A stretch of DNA of 64,000 nucleotides from CAZYFH01 sp965197395 (GTDB lineage: Bacteria; Acidobacteriota; Vicinamibacteria; Vicinamibacterales; UBA8438). Made by a program: the position numbers and the translations under genes. Below, one piece after another: positions 41,889-50,792 of this stretch. The notes beneath the pieces were generated by a model, which worked only from the letters and a program-made list of their open reading frames with translations, did no database searches and was not told the origin of the DNA. Positions within the stretch are counted from its first letter, which is position 1; the number at the start of each line of letters is the position of its first letter. The stretch is taken from positions 62,001 through 126,000 of the forward strand of contig OZ240205.1 of NCBI GenBank assembly GCA_965197395.1, written 5' to 3'.

Positions 41889-43419
41889 GTAACTCGTTAC
41901 CGGGGTGACCCGCTCGTGGGGTGAGCGAGGGCCGGTGAGATGGTGGGTTGTGGGGCATGAAGCAGCTCGACGAGGACGGTGGCCGCATCCAAGTTGCGCT
42001 GCTGAGCGGTACGCAGCACGCTCATGAGGACGTGTTGGGTGTCCGCGCCGCGGGCCGAGCGGTTGCCGCCACAGACCTTGCGGTTCACGACGGCCGGTCG
42101 CAGCGCCTGTTCGGCGCGCCAGTTCGTCGCCTCGACCGTGGGGTCGAAGAGAAAGCTGAAGAGGGCGGGCAGTTCGGTGCAGAGATGCGCGGCCAAGCGC
42201 TGCATGGCGGGAAGCGTGCCGGGCTCGTCCAGGGCCGTGAGCAGCTGGTTGAGCACGTGGCCTCGGGCCACAGCGGCGCCGTGCGCCGACATGGTCCCCG
42301 CGGTGCGCCGGTCGCGGATGCCCAGCGCCTGTTGCAAGAGCCCTTTGACGCGCGCGGCAAACGGGGCGCGCGGGTGGTCCTTCAGCAAGTCGCGACAGCG
42401 CCGCAAGAGATGAGCGACGCAGGTTTGATGCCCCGCCTGCGTGAACTGCCGATACGGCGCCCAGCCGTCGCGGACCAGCACGCCGTCGTAGTCGGCGCCG
42501 AGCACCGCCGCTGCCTGCGGGAACCCTCGCCCGGGTTGAATCTGATACACCGTCGTCTCAGGCGTCGCGAAGGCCCACAACCACTCCAACTGCCCATTGA
42601 CCTTCCAGCTGGTTTCGTCGGGGGCGACGACGGGGCTCCCGCGAATGACCTCGCAGAGGGCCGCATAGGTCGGCTGGGCCTGACGCGCCGCGCGATGCAA
42701 GGCGCGCGTCACCGTGCTGGCGGTGACCGCCAAGCCGAAGCGATCGCGCAGGAGCCGGACGACCTTGCCATGCGACAGCCCCAGCTGCTTGTTGAGGACG
42801 ACGATCAAGGCGAGGGCCTGCGGCCCGAGCTGCACGGCGGCGGCGCCCAGGGCATCCGACGTCTGCAACGAGTGGCGCCCTTGCACGCGCCGGCCACACG
42901 CCGCGCAGTGACCGATCCCCACGTCGAAGCGGCGCACGCGCGGCACCACCACCCGCAGGTCTTCCTGATACTGCGCCGATACGCGCGTCGGCGACACGGC
43001 ACCGGCACAGTGCGGACACGTGGTCGGCACCGGGACCGCGATGACCTCGTCGACGCGCCCCGGCGGGGGCCGGTGCCGGTGGCGGCCGTGGCGCGGCCCT
43101 GCTCGGCGCCCGCTGCGCCGTGGCTGTGGCGTGGGCGCGCCTTTCGAGAACGGTGCCGCCTGCCGTGTGCCCGCCCGACGAGCCAGGTCGAGTTCGTACT
43201 TCAGCCGCTCGTTCTCACGGCGCAGCCGGTCGCGGTCGCGCTCCACTCGGACGCGTTCTGCTTCCGACCGGTCAAGCTCGCGCCGCAACCGTGCAATGTC
43301 GCGTTCGCTGTCCCGAGGCGCGTCAGACCGATCCGGCACATCGAGGTTATGCCAGATGCCGCCAAATTGTACAAGTCAAGAATGTTCGGTATGGAGGGTC
43401 CGACCCGGTAACCAGTTAC
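41889..43419 (-). mobile_element. IS66-family element with perfect 8-bp target duplication
   Basis: GTAACTCGTTACCGGGG (41889) pairs with the inverted right end GTAACTGGTTACCGGG (43419). Flanks GCCTTCAG at 41881-41888 and 43420-43427 are identical, the 8-bp duplication typical of IS66. Length is 1531 bp with a single transposase and no TnpA/TnpB accessory genes, as in the ISBst12-like group. It looks recent and intact. Confidence 0.9.
41897..43339 (-). CDS. IS66-family transposase (TnpC-like)
   Basis: 480 residues. An N-terminal leucine-zipper-like coiled coil (ARLRRELDRSEAERVRVERD) is followed by a basic Pro-rich part, zinc-binding cysteines (CPHCAGAV then CAACGRR) and the IS66 catalytic domain: VVAPDETSWKVNG (Asp), GVLVRDGWAPYRQF (Asp) and VEATNWRAEQALRPAVVNRK (Glu). 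The protein fills almost the whole element. It is apparently full length and potentially active. Confidence 0.92.
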   Translation of the reverse strand: MPDRSDAPRDSERDIARLRRELDRSEAERVRVERDRDRLRRENERLKYELDLARRAGTRQAAPFSKGAPTPQPRRSGRRAGPRHGRHRHRPPPGRVDEVIAVPVPTTCPHCAGAVSPTRVSAQYQEDLRVVVPRVRRFDVGIGHCAACGRRVQGRHSLQTSDALGAAAVQLGPQALALIVVLNKQLGLSHGKVVRLLRDRFGLAVTASTVTRALHRAARQAQPTYAALCEVIRGSPVVAPDETSWKVNGQLEWLWAFATPETTVYQIQPGRGFPQAAAVLGADYDGVLVRDGWAPYRQFTQAGHQTCVAHLLRRCRDLLKDHPRAPFAARVKGLLQQALGIRDRRTAGTMSAHGAAVARGHVLNQLLTALDEPGTLPAMQRLAAHLCTELPALFSFLFDPTVEATNWRAEQALRPAVVNRKVCGGNRSARGADTQHVLMSVLRTAQQRNLDAATVLVELLHAPQPTISPALAHPTSGSPR

Positions 43420-43766
43420 GCCTTCAGCAGACCACTCCCAATATTCGGTGACGTCGTTGTTGTTACACGTGAGGTCGCGGCGCTGGACGCGTTGGCGCCT
43501 CGAGAAGCTTGACTATCAGACGCCGATCGAAGCGCGCGAGGCGTACGAGCTACGCTCGGCCGCGTAGCGTAAATCGTGTCCAAGGAACCGGGTGCGGTAC
43601 AAGCACCACAGGCAGCAACAACACCACCGTCGCGGAAAGCCGATCTTCCGTTAACAGGATCCGTCTAATATCGCCTGTTGCACAAATCCGCGCGGGTCCT
43701 TGTCGTAGTGGCCATTGGGGATGAGGGTTGCTCTACAGGCGCCCCAGCGCCAGTGAGGAGGTTGGG
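43420..43766. other. Region without a confident gene, right flank of IS66
   Basis: The first 8 bases are the IS66 target duplication. A plus-strand frame here ends in LEKLDYQTPIEAREAYE, which resembles the C-terminus of integrase-type transposases, while the minus strand continues the interrupted gene. Neither can be assigned firmly. The last bases (GAGGAGGTTGGG) are the ribosome-binding site of the next gene. Confidence 0.4.
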
Positions 43767-44795
43767 ATGAACCATCGACGTCTTGCTGCGTTCTTGACCG
43801 TGATCGCGGTCATCTCGCTGTCGGCAGTGCCGGCCGCCGGCCAGTCCGGGGAGGCGTCGACGGCCCCTCGGACACCGTGGGGCGCGCCGGACCTCGGGGG
43901 TGTGTGGGACTTCCGCACGATCACCCCCCTGGAGCGTCCAGAGGAGTTCGCCGCGAAGGAGACGCTGACGGCGGAGGAATCGGCCGCGCGGGAGGCACGG
44001 GCCCTCGAGAATGCGGTCGATCGCGTCCCCGAGCCGGGCAGCACGGGCGGCTACAACCGTTTCTGGGTCGACACGCCCAGCTTCGCCGACAACACGCGGA
44101 CGTCGCTGATCGAGGATCCGCCGGATGGAAAACTTCCGTCCTTGACGCCGGGCGCGCAGCACCAGCTCGGCTCGCTGGGTGAGGACTTGCCGAGTCCCCG
44201 TCCCATTCGGTACCGAGCGGGCGGGAGCGGGGTCGACGGTCCCGAGGACCGCGGGTTGGCCGAGCGGTGCATCCTGGGGTTCGCCCACGGACCGCCGCTG
44301 CTGCCTGGTGGCTACAACCAGAATATCCAGGTGTTCCAGACACCCGATCACGTCGTCATCCTCAACGAGATGGTGCACGACCCACGCATCATCCCTCTTG
44401 ACGGGCGCCCGCACCTGCCTGGGGATCTTGAGCAGTGGAATGGCGACGCCCGGGGCCACTGGGATGGTGACACGCTCATCATCGAAAGCGCAAACTTCAG
44501 CGCCAAGAGGGAGAGCTTCAGTCCGACGGTTTCGACCGCCATGGGATCCGGTAAGACCCTTCGGCTTACTGAGCGCCTCACGCGAGTGAACGCCGACACG
44601 ATGCGCTACGAGTACACCGTTACAGACCCCGCGACGTTCACCCGGCCGTTCACGGCCGCGATTCCGTTGCGCAAGTCCGACGTGCCGATCTTCGAGTACG
44701 CGTGCCACGAGGGCAACTACGGGTTGCTGAACATCCTCCGCGGCGCGCGGGACGACGAAGCCGCGGCAGCCGCGGCCGCGCAGGGCTCGAGATAG
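43767..44795 (+). CDS. Conserved exported protein of unknown function
   Basis: 342 residues from ATG 43767, with GGAGG six bases upstream. Signal peptide LAAFLTVIAVISLSAVPAAG. The mature part begins RTPWGAPDLGGVWDFRTITP, a phrase common to a large group of exported proteins in Acidobacteria, and contains RCILGFAHGPPLLPGGYNQN, VFQTPDHVVILNEMVHDPRI and GHWDGDTLIIESANFSAKRE. It probably forms a beta-rich lipocalin-like or propeller fold; the function is unknown. The C-terminus ends in an alanine run. Confidence 0.75.
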   Translation: MNHRRLAAFLTVIAVISLSAVPAAGQSGEASTAPRTPWGAPDLGGVWDFRTITPLERPEEFAAKETLTAEESAAREARALENAVDRVPEPGSTGGYNRFWVDTPSFADNTRTSLIEDPPDGKLPSLTPGAQHQLGSLGEDLPSPRPIRYRAGGSGVDGPEDRGLAERCILGFAHGPPLLPGGYNQNIQVFQTPDHVVILNEMVHDPRIIPLDGRPHLPGDLEQWNGDARGHWDGDTLIIESANFSAKRESFSPTVSTAMGSGKTLRLTERLTRVNADTMRYEYTVTDPATFTRPFTAAIPLRKSDVPIFEYACHEGNYGLLNILRGARDDEAAAAAAAQGSR

Positions 44796-44984
44796 TCACA
44801 GGTCCCGCGAGAAGGAACACCGCCTTCGAGGTCCCCTGTGCCGTCGGGGGACTCGTTGGCGGGCTGTGCTTCCCGAGCCCCGGCCCAATCACCTATCCCG
44901 TTGTCGAGTACGGGTGCGGTTCTTGAGCGGCCAACATTCGGCACTCGCGCGGGGCGGTTTCTTGTGATGAGTCAGTGGGTTACC

Positions 44985-45046
44985 CTTTCTTCTTGGAAGC
45001 GTTCGCAACGCGGAGGTCGTCGGTTCGAATCTGATGCGGTCCACCA
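44985..45046 (+). pseudogene. tRNA-like 3-prime fragment with CCA
   Basis: The sequence GGTCGTCGGTTCGAATCTGA, then TGCGGTCCACCA, looks like a T-arm, acceptor 3-prime strand and encoded CCA end. Just before, GCGTTCGCAACGC can fold as an anticodon-like arm. The complementary 5-prime acceptor strand (GGACCGC) is not found within 100 bp upstream, so a complete tRNA is not present. It could be a remnant of a tRNA used as an integration site. Confidence 0.4.
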
Positions 45047-45104
45047 GACGTAGCCCGCTGGCCTTCCTGCGCTTGATCCAGGCCCGAACTCACGGGAGGT
45101 CGAT

Positions 45105-46827
45105 ATGACGAGGCGAAGAGTTTCCATCAGCATGGCCGCTGGAGCGGTGTTGCTCGCGCTGACGCTGGAGTGGAGCCCCGTGGCGGCGCAGTCTCAGGCT
45201 TCCGCCCTGCGGGGGGAGGTGAGCTCGGCCACCGAGGGCCTGGAAGGAGTGCTCGTCAGCGCCAAGCGCGACGGGTCCAACGTCACCGTCACGGTCGTGA
45301 GCAATGCCGATGGATGCCGATGGAGCGTACAGCTTCCCACGTGACCGACTGGCCCCCGGCCGATACGCGCTGACGATCCGTGCGGGGGGATATGTGCTCC
45401 CCGACCACCAGAGGGTCGTCGACGTGGTGCCCCGGCGCACGGCCCAGGTGAATCTCGTTCTGGAAGACGCGCAGATCCTGGAGAACGCGCTCCAGCTCTC
45501 CAGCGCGGAGTGGCTGCACAGCTATCCCCTTTCCGAGGAGACGAAGTTCTACACGCTGCGGAACTGTGCCCGTTGCCACAGCCAGACTAAGGTGGCGATG
45601 TCTACGTACAATGAGGAGCCACTGCTTTCGGTCGTGCAACGGATGATCTATAGCAGCGGTAGCACCCCGTTGAGCTTCCAGATCCCGGCAAGCCTCGTCC
45701 CCGACTGGGGCAGGAACGGTGGAGTTATGGCGAGAGAGCCTTCGAGCTCCGAACGCCAGACCGCCGAGGCGGTCGCGGCGATCAATTTGAGCAGCGGCGT
45801 GTGGAAATACCCGTTGAAGACGTTTCCGCGGCCGCGGGGGACGGAGACCCAGGTGGTCATTACCATGTACGACCTGCCGCGGCCCCTCGCGAAGCCCCAT
45901 GACGCCCAGATCGGCCCGGATGGCTGGATCTACTACAACGACTTCAACGACAACGTGATCGGAAAGCTGAACCCCGAGACGGGGGAAACTAAGGAGTACC
46001 GGTACCCGTACATCAGTGAGGAGGGTTCGTTCACTCCGATCGGCAATCGCACCATGATGCACGATGGAAACGGCAAGTTCTATCTCGGCACACAGAACCA
46101 GCGAGGCCCCGCCGTGTTCGACTCAAGGGCGGAGACCTTCGACCTGTACAGCTTGCCGCCGTTTGCGATGACGCTCGCCAAGTCCTCTCACGTGGACGGG
46201 TGGGCGTGGAACGGCGGCGGAGGAGCCCCGCTCTCGCGGGTGAAGTTCCACGGCAACGGTGAGATCACGCGCGAGATCGTCGAATCCGCGCAGGGTCTCG
46301 GAGCGTACGACATCGCGATCGACTCCGGGAACAACGTGTACGGCGGGGGTCGAGGGAGCACCGCGATCTGGCGGGTCGATGCGGAGACCCTCGAGGCGAC
46401 GCTCTACCCGATCCCCGAGCAGCCGCGCGGGGGAGAGGGAAGCCTCGGCTCCGGGATGCGGCGAGGCGTGGTGGACCAGCAGGACCGGCTGTGGTGGGGC
46501 GGCTTCGACGGAGGATTCGTTGGCGTGCTCGACACGCGGCTACGGGCCGGGGAGGAGATCAAGCTTTATCCGGTGCCGCTGCGCTGGTTCCAGCCGTACA
46601 TGGCCGAGCACGACGATACGCGGTACACCTGGGTCTCCTCGATCTCCGCGGATCGTGTGGCGCGCCTCAACGTCGAGACGGAAGAGTGGGACGTCTATCT
46701 GCTCCCGGGAGAAGCGAACCTTCGGCACATCCACGTGCAGCGGTCCGAGACGGGAGGGCTCTCGAGCGCGTGGGTAGGAATGAACCACCAGGCCCGGATC
46801 GTTCACGTCGAGCCTTTCGCGCCGTAA
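45105..46827 (+). pseudogene. Cytochrome-motif propeller protein (Vgb-like) frameshifted by a 10-bp duplication
   Basis: The start is ATG 45105 after GGGAGGTCGAT; signal peptide SMAAGAVLLALTLEWSPVAA. A carboxypeptidase-regulatory-like domain (ALRGEVSSATEGLEGVLVSA) breaks at SNADG because ATGCCGATGG is tandemly duplicated (45304-45323); removing one copy restores SNADGAYSFPRDRLAPGRYA. The second part has a haem motif CARCH, then a virginiamycin B lyase-like propeller (LPRPLAKPHDAQIGPDGWIY, FNDNVIGKLNPETGETKEYR) to the C-terminus HQARIVHVEPFAP. The intact product would be about 570 residues and periplasmic. Confidence 0.82.
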
Positions 46828-46844
46828 GCGGTCCGTCGGGCGTT

Positions 46845-47398
46845 GTCAACTTAACGAAGTAGACACACGTCTCGCCCGTAGCCCCCGAGCACCGACCACG
46901 TGGTCAAGAGGCGCACGTCACCCGACCGCTTCGGCTGACCGACGCCCAGCGCCGGCGCCTCGCGGTGCGCGGCAAGAAGCTCGGACGACGAGTCTTGACT
47001 CAGGTGGCCGGCATCGTCACGCCTGACACGATTCTCCGCTGGTACCGGAGACTGATCGCTCAGCAGTACGACGGCAGCGCCCGTCGACGGCGAGGCCGGC
47101 CGTTGACGCCACGGGAGGTCGCCAACCTCGTGGTACGGATGGCGGTCGAGAACCCGCGGTGGGGCTACACGCGGATCTGACCGACCCGGTCGACGGCTTT
47201 CTGCGGACCGCCCAGAAGCTGATTCACGACCGCGATCCCCTCTACACTCGGGTCTTTGGCGAGATTCTGACGAGCGGCGGTGTCCGGCCGATCCGGCTGC
47301 CGCCGAAGAGTCCGAATCTCAACGCGTATGCCGAGCGGTTTGTGCGGTCCATCAAAGAGGAGTGTCTCAATCGCCTCGTCCCGCTGGCGTCCATCTGA
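46845..47398 (+). pseudogene. Integrase-core transposase remnant with internal deletion
   Basis: GGGCGTTGTCAACTTAACG at the left resembles the IS6-like ends at 37863. The first frame (to 47180) holds a helix-turn-helix and VAGIVTPDTILRWYRRLIAQ with NPRWGYTRI; the sequence then jumps to FLRTAQKLIHDRDPLYTRVF, RLPPKSPNLNAYAERFVRSI and KEECLNRLVPLASI, the end of the rve core. The first catalytic Asp and about 100 residues are deleted. It is inactive. Confidence 0.7.
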
Positions 47399-47413
47399 CC
47401 AGTCTGCAGCCTG

Positions 47414-47518
47414 CGTCAGAAACCCACCCGTTGCGCCCTGCAGAGGCCGTGAGTATTGAGGTGGCGGGTCCGTCTTCGCCTCGTTCAGCGGTCGTCGCAG
47501 AAACAAGGGTTTCTGACG
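47414..47518. repeat. 105-bp segment with perfect 12-bp inverted ends
   Basis: CGTCAGAAACCC (47414-47425) is exactly inverted at 47507-47518 (GGGTTTCTGACG). It lies between the integrase remnant and IS630. It may be a solo insertion-sequence end pair or a MITE. Confidence 0.55.
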
Positions 47519-47527
47519 TTCCGGCTA

Positions 47528-48645
47528 GTACTTAGTCTCGTAAATGAGCGTAATTATGAGACGGGCGCGTCGGATGCACGACTTCCTTCGTCCACTCGAA
47601 CGGTGTCGCCTTGGGATTGTAGACCTTCACGAACGCGTCAATAGCGGCCCGCAGCTGCTGAGGGGAGGTAAAGCTGGCCCCTGCAAGCGCCCGACGAGTC
47701 AGGATGCTGAACCACACCTCGACCTGATTCAGCCACGAGCTGTACGTCGGGATGAAGTGGAAGTGCACGTTGGGATGGCGGCGGAGCCAGCGGTCATGCT
47801 TGGGCTTGTGCGTATGGAGATTGTCGAGAATGACGTGCAGCTCCCAACCAGCGTAGAGGTCGACCAGGGTGTTCATGAAGTCCAAGAACTCGCGCCGCCG
47901 ACGGCGCCAGTAATGTCGAGCCGTGATGAAGCCGGTCGCGACCTCCAAGGCGGCGAACAGCGTCGTCGTGCCATGCCGCGTGTAGCCGTGCGCGAAGCCC
48001 GTCACCGCGGCTCCGGACGGCAACCGGAGCCACCCTTGCGCCCGCTCCAGCGCCTGAATCTGCGGTTTTTCGTCAACGGCCAGGACCACGGCATTCTCTG
48101 GGGGATGGAGATACAGGCCGACGACATCCGCGGCCTTGGGCGCAAACTCGGCGTCCGTGCTGATGCACCAACTGCGCCGCCGTCGCAACGAGATACCGTG
48201 CCGCCGCAGCACACGCCACACCTGTTGCGGGCTCACGTCGCCCAGGGCTTCCGCCAGCAGGCTGCCGGTCCAGGTCGCGTGCCCCTCAGGCGGCGGCTGG
48301 TCCAACCCGGCCAAAATGCGCCGCTCCGTGCGGTCATCGTAGCGCCGCGATGGTCCAGGTCGGGGCGCGTCCACCAAGCCAGGCAACCGCTGACGCGCAA
48401 ACCGCCGCCGCCACTTCGAGACCCGGGCGGGCCGTGTGTCGAGCGCCGCGGCGATCGCATCGGTGCCCTCGCCTTTGGCCGCCCGCAAGATGATCCGTGC
48501 TCGTTCAACCAACCGCCGCTCAGTCGACCCAGCGCGCTGCCATGCTTGCAAGGTCTTCCGTTCCTCCGCAGTCAACGTGATCGGCGTGGGCGGTCGCGGC
48601 ATGCGACAGCCTATCATAGTAACGCTTATTTATGTCATTAAGTAC
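47528..48645 (-). mobile_element. IS630-family element with TA target duplication
   Basis: The ends GTACTTAGTCTCGTAAATGA (47528) and, inverted, GTACTTAATGACATAAATAA (48645) are imperfect inverted repeats of about 32 bp. TA flanks each side (47526-47527 and 48646-48647), as expected of the IS630/Tc1/mariner superfamily. Length 1118 bp. Confidence 0.88.
47532..48602 (-). CDS. IS630-family transposase
   Basis: 356 residues from ATG 48602 (an ATG five codons upstream is also open). The N-terminus has paired helix-turn-helix motifs (LTAEERKTLQAWQRAGSTER, EGTDAIAAALDTRPARVSKW), and the DDE core reads NAVVLAVDEKPQIQALERAQ (Asp), WELHVILDNLHTHKPKH (Asp) and PTYSSWLNQVEVWFSILTRR (Glu). The element ends lie within a few bases of the stop. 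It appears intact and potentially active. Confidence 0.92.
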   Translation of the reverse strand: MPRPPTPITLTAEERKTLQAWQRAGSTERRLVERARIILRAAKGEGTDAIAAALDTRPARVSKWRRRFARQRLPGLVDAPRPGPSRRYDDRTERRILAGLDQPPPEGHATWTGSLLAEALGDVSPQQVWRVLRRHGISLRRRRSWCISTDAEFAPKAADVVGLYLHPPENAVVLAVDEKPQIQALERAQGWLRLPSGAAVTGFAHGYTRHGTTTLFAALEVATGFITARHYWRRRRREFLDFMNTLVDLYAGWELHVILDNLHTHKPKHDRWLRRHPNVHFHFIPTYSSWLNQVEVWFSILTRRALAGASFTSPQQLRAAIDAFVKVYNPKATPFEWTKEVVHPTRPSHNYAHLRD

Positions 48646-49023
48646 TAGTTCTCCGACCGTTCGCGCCTCCATGGCTCTCCGGGTTGGGGCATACCCGCTA
48701 CTACGCGGTGCCCCGGAATGGGCCGAGCGTGCTGGCGTTCCGTCAGGCGCCGCCGCCGACGGGAACCAGCCTTCGTCGGTACACTCCTGTCGGCGTGGGA
48801 ACGCTTTCGTCGCCCGAGCCCTTGGCCGTATCGCCCCGCGGGTGAGCTGTCCGGTCGAGCGGTTTATGTGTATGCTGTCGCGTAAGCTGTCGGCTTACGC
48901 CGCTGAACCACGGCGCTACACGCAGCGAGGCTGAACCTCACGAGACACTCAGTCGACGGAGCGAGCCGGGAAGCTGAGGACGCACCTCGGCCGACGCTCA
49001 GCCACTCAGCCATGGAGAGATCA
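48646..49023. other. Intergenic region with an 8-bp perfect hairpin
   Basis: No supported gene. GCGTAAGC-TGTCG-GCTTACGC at 48880-48900 forms a strong stem 124 bp upstream of the DUF1330 gene and might be regulatory or a terminator. GGAGAG at the right end is the ribosome-binding site of that gene. Confidence 0.45.
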
Positions 49024-49437
49024 ATGAAGAACAGACTCGTGTACTCGATCACTCTCGTCGCGGTTTTTGCTCTCGGTCATTTGTCCGCGCGCTGGAACGA
49101 CGGGGTCGCGCACGCGCAAGCGACTCCGGGCGAGAAGGCCGCCTATCTGATCGCGGCGGTCAACCCGGTTCGGGCGCCAGCCGAGCGCCTCGCGAAGTAT
49201 GGCGAGATGGCGCGTCCGTTGGCGCGTCAGGCCGGCATGAAGATGCTGGGCGCCGGCATACCAGGGAGCACGTTGCACGTTCTGGAAGGCACCTGGCCGT
49301 ATGAGGGAAGGGTCGCCGTCGAGCAGTTCCGTTCCATGAAGGCGCTCCTAGACTTGTGGAACTCGGCCGAGTATCAACAGGCCAAGACGTTCCGGACCGA
49401 GGCAGACTTCATCATCGCCTTCGAAGCAGCGGAATAG
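49024..49437 (+). CDS. DUF1330-domain exported protein
   Basis: 137 residues from ATG 49024, four codons after another ATG; GGAGAG precedes the chosen start. Signal peptide (LVYSITLVAVFALGHLSARW) then a DUF1330 dimeric alpha+beta barrel: AAYLIAAVNPVRAPAERLAK, LHVLEGTWPYEGRVAVEQFR and LLDLWNSAEYQQAKTFRTEA. DUF1330 proteins are small ferredoxin-like folds of unknown activity, usually cytosolic; an exported version is less usual. Confidence 0.82.
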   Translation: MKNRLVYSITLVAVFALGHLSARWNDGVAHAQATPGEKAAYLIAAVNPVRAPAERLAKYGEMARPLARQAGMKMLGAGIPGSTLHVLEGTWPYEGRVAVEQFRSMKALLDLWNSAEYQQAKTFRTEADFIIAFEAAE

Positions 49438-49706
49438 AGCTGCCGGAAGCGCCGCATACGTCGGGCAGTCGCGCAGCTGGCGGGGCGTGTGTACCGTGGT
49501 TCGGCCGTCCCGCCGGAAGGTCCCCCGATTTGGGTGCCAGAAGTGGCTCTGTATGTGGACGGGGCGCCCCAGCAGCCCGTGGTAGAAGCACGGATTTGTA
49601 AATCGATGGGCATGTGTTCGTGCCACCCTGTCACAAGGTCAACACGTGTCGAATCTGGCTGATCTAGCGCGTCTCGCGCCCAAGAGGGCGAGACGAGTGT
49701 CCAGAG
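49438..49706. other. Intergenic region carrying a repeat-end sequence
   Basis: No gene supported. AGCAGCCCGTGGT at 49571-49583 equals the terminal sequence of the compound element at 11353 and 11463, here alone. The rest shows no clear feature. Confidence 0.4.
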
Positions 49707-50474
49707 ATGGCTGAGAGAGGGCGAAGATGGAGAGAGCCTGCTGCTTCCATTAGGGAGCAACGAATTGGGTCGAGGGTCAGAATAGCCCTTTCGTTGGTGC
49801 TTGTGGCGATCTGTGCCGTCGCAGTGGTATCGGCGCTGGCGACCGACGCGCTGGCGCAGACCCAACGGCGTGTCTTCGATCCTCCATTGGTCGAGAGTGG
49901 CGCCCGTATTCCCTACAGAGCCCTGACGCGCGATGACTTTCGCGCCGCAAAGCGGCCCGACGAGGTGGCCGACACGCATGGCCGGCTCGGCGCTCTGACC
50001 TGCGTGGACCTGACGACGCACCCCGACCTGTTCATTCGTGCGACTTCCGAGGGCAACGATGCCCAACTGGGTCGGGTACGGGCGCGCGTCCACAACCTGG
50101 CGTTTACGGCCTCCATGGATCGCGATTGCTCCTGGTGGAATCCCCACCACATTGGCCTTCCCCACGAGTACATCCTCGAGCACGAGCAGATTCACTTCGC
50201 GCTATTCGAGATCGCGGCACGCCGTCTGAACCGGCAAGCGGCGCGCGTTCAGGAACGCGTGGAGGCGGTGGCGCTCACCCAGGACGAAGCAATCGACGAG
50301 GTGCAGCGGCGGCTCGATGCCGAGCTGCGGGCGGCGTTCGAGCAGGTGAAGCTGCGCACCCACGACTTCGATCGTCAAACATCGTTCGCCTATCGCCGCG
50401 CGCGCCAGCAATGGTGGTTTCGCCAGGTCGACGAGGAGCTCAGCCGGCTGCCGGTCGACGTGCAGCAGCGGTGA
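49707..50474 (+). CDS. Exported DUF922-like putative zinc protease
   Basis: 255 residues; the first ATG gives a long charged head before the hydrophobic signal (VRIALSLVLVAICAVAVVSA, then ATDALAQ), so a later start is possible. The mature part has a conserved RIPYRALTRDDFRA opening and LEHEQIHFALFEIAARRLN, an HExxH zinc site in the context seen in DUF922 predicted secreted proteases (LxHEQxHF). The rest is helical with many Arg and Glu. The substrate is unknown. Confidence 0.68.
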   Translation: MAERGRRWREPAASIREQRIGSRVRIALSLVLVAICAVAVVSALATDALAQTQRRVFDPPLVESGARIPYRALTRDDFRAAKRPDEVADTHGRLGALTCVDLTTHPDLFIRATSEGNDAQLGRVRARVHNLAFTASMDRDCSWWNPHHIGLPHEYILEHEQIHFALFEIAARRLNRQAARVQERVEAVALTQDEAIDEVQRRLDAELRAAFEQVKLRTHDFDRQTSFAYRRARQQWWFRQVDEELSRLPVDVQQR

Positions 50475-50563
50475 GCGTCGTCATGCACCATGTGGAGCTG
50501 CGGCTACTGCCTGTGGACCCAAGCGGCTGTGCTCACAGAGAAGAGCGTCGAGGTGGAGTCGAA

Positions 50564-50694
50564 GTGACCTCCGGCGCCACGCTCGGCCCCCCCAACGGAA
50601 CCCAGGCCCGGCCTTCGTGCGGGCGTGGGCGAGGTGTACACGTCCCGCGACACCCGCCTCGACCGCACCGTCGCATCGAGGTGCGCCCCGAGTG
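50564..50694 (+). pseudogene. Ser/Thr protein kinase N-lobe fragment (copy 3, degenerate)
   Basis: VTSGATLGPP (like the SGxxLGxY start) shifts frame to RAGVGEVYTSRDTRLDRTVA, the Gly-rich-loop end and beta strand typical of Hanks kinases, and shifts again to IEVRPE before a stop at 50692. At least two indels are needed and the VAIK lysine is Glu. The fragment ends six bases before the IS21 left end. Confidence 0.6.
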
Positions 50695-50792
50695 ATCAGC
50701 GACAATTAGAATTCCCGCCTGGCGACAATTAGAAATGCCGGTGTGTCGACGGTCGGCACCAGTCCAAACTCTGGCAACGAAAGGAGTTTGGC

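Noticed and set aside
41948..43411. A 487-codon frame antisense to the IS66 transposase
   Set aside because: It is a shadow of the transposase, which has all catalytic motifs and fits the element boundaries.
43476..43568. Plus-strand C-terminus of an integrase-type transposase (LDYQTPIEAREAYE)
   Set aside because: Only about 20 residues look right and the sequence upstream does not match; kept as a note under the region entry.
44940..45046. A complete tRNA gene
   Set aside because: The 3-prime acceptor strand GCGGTCC has no partner GGACCGC upstream and the D-arm is not convincing.
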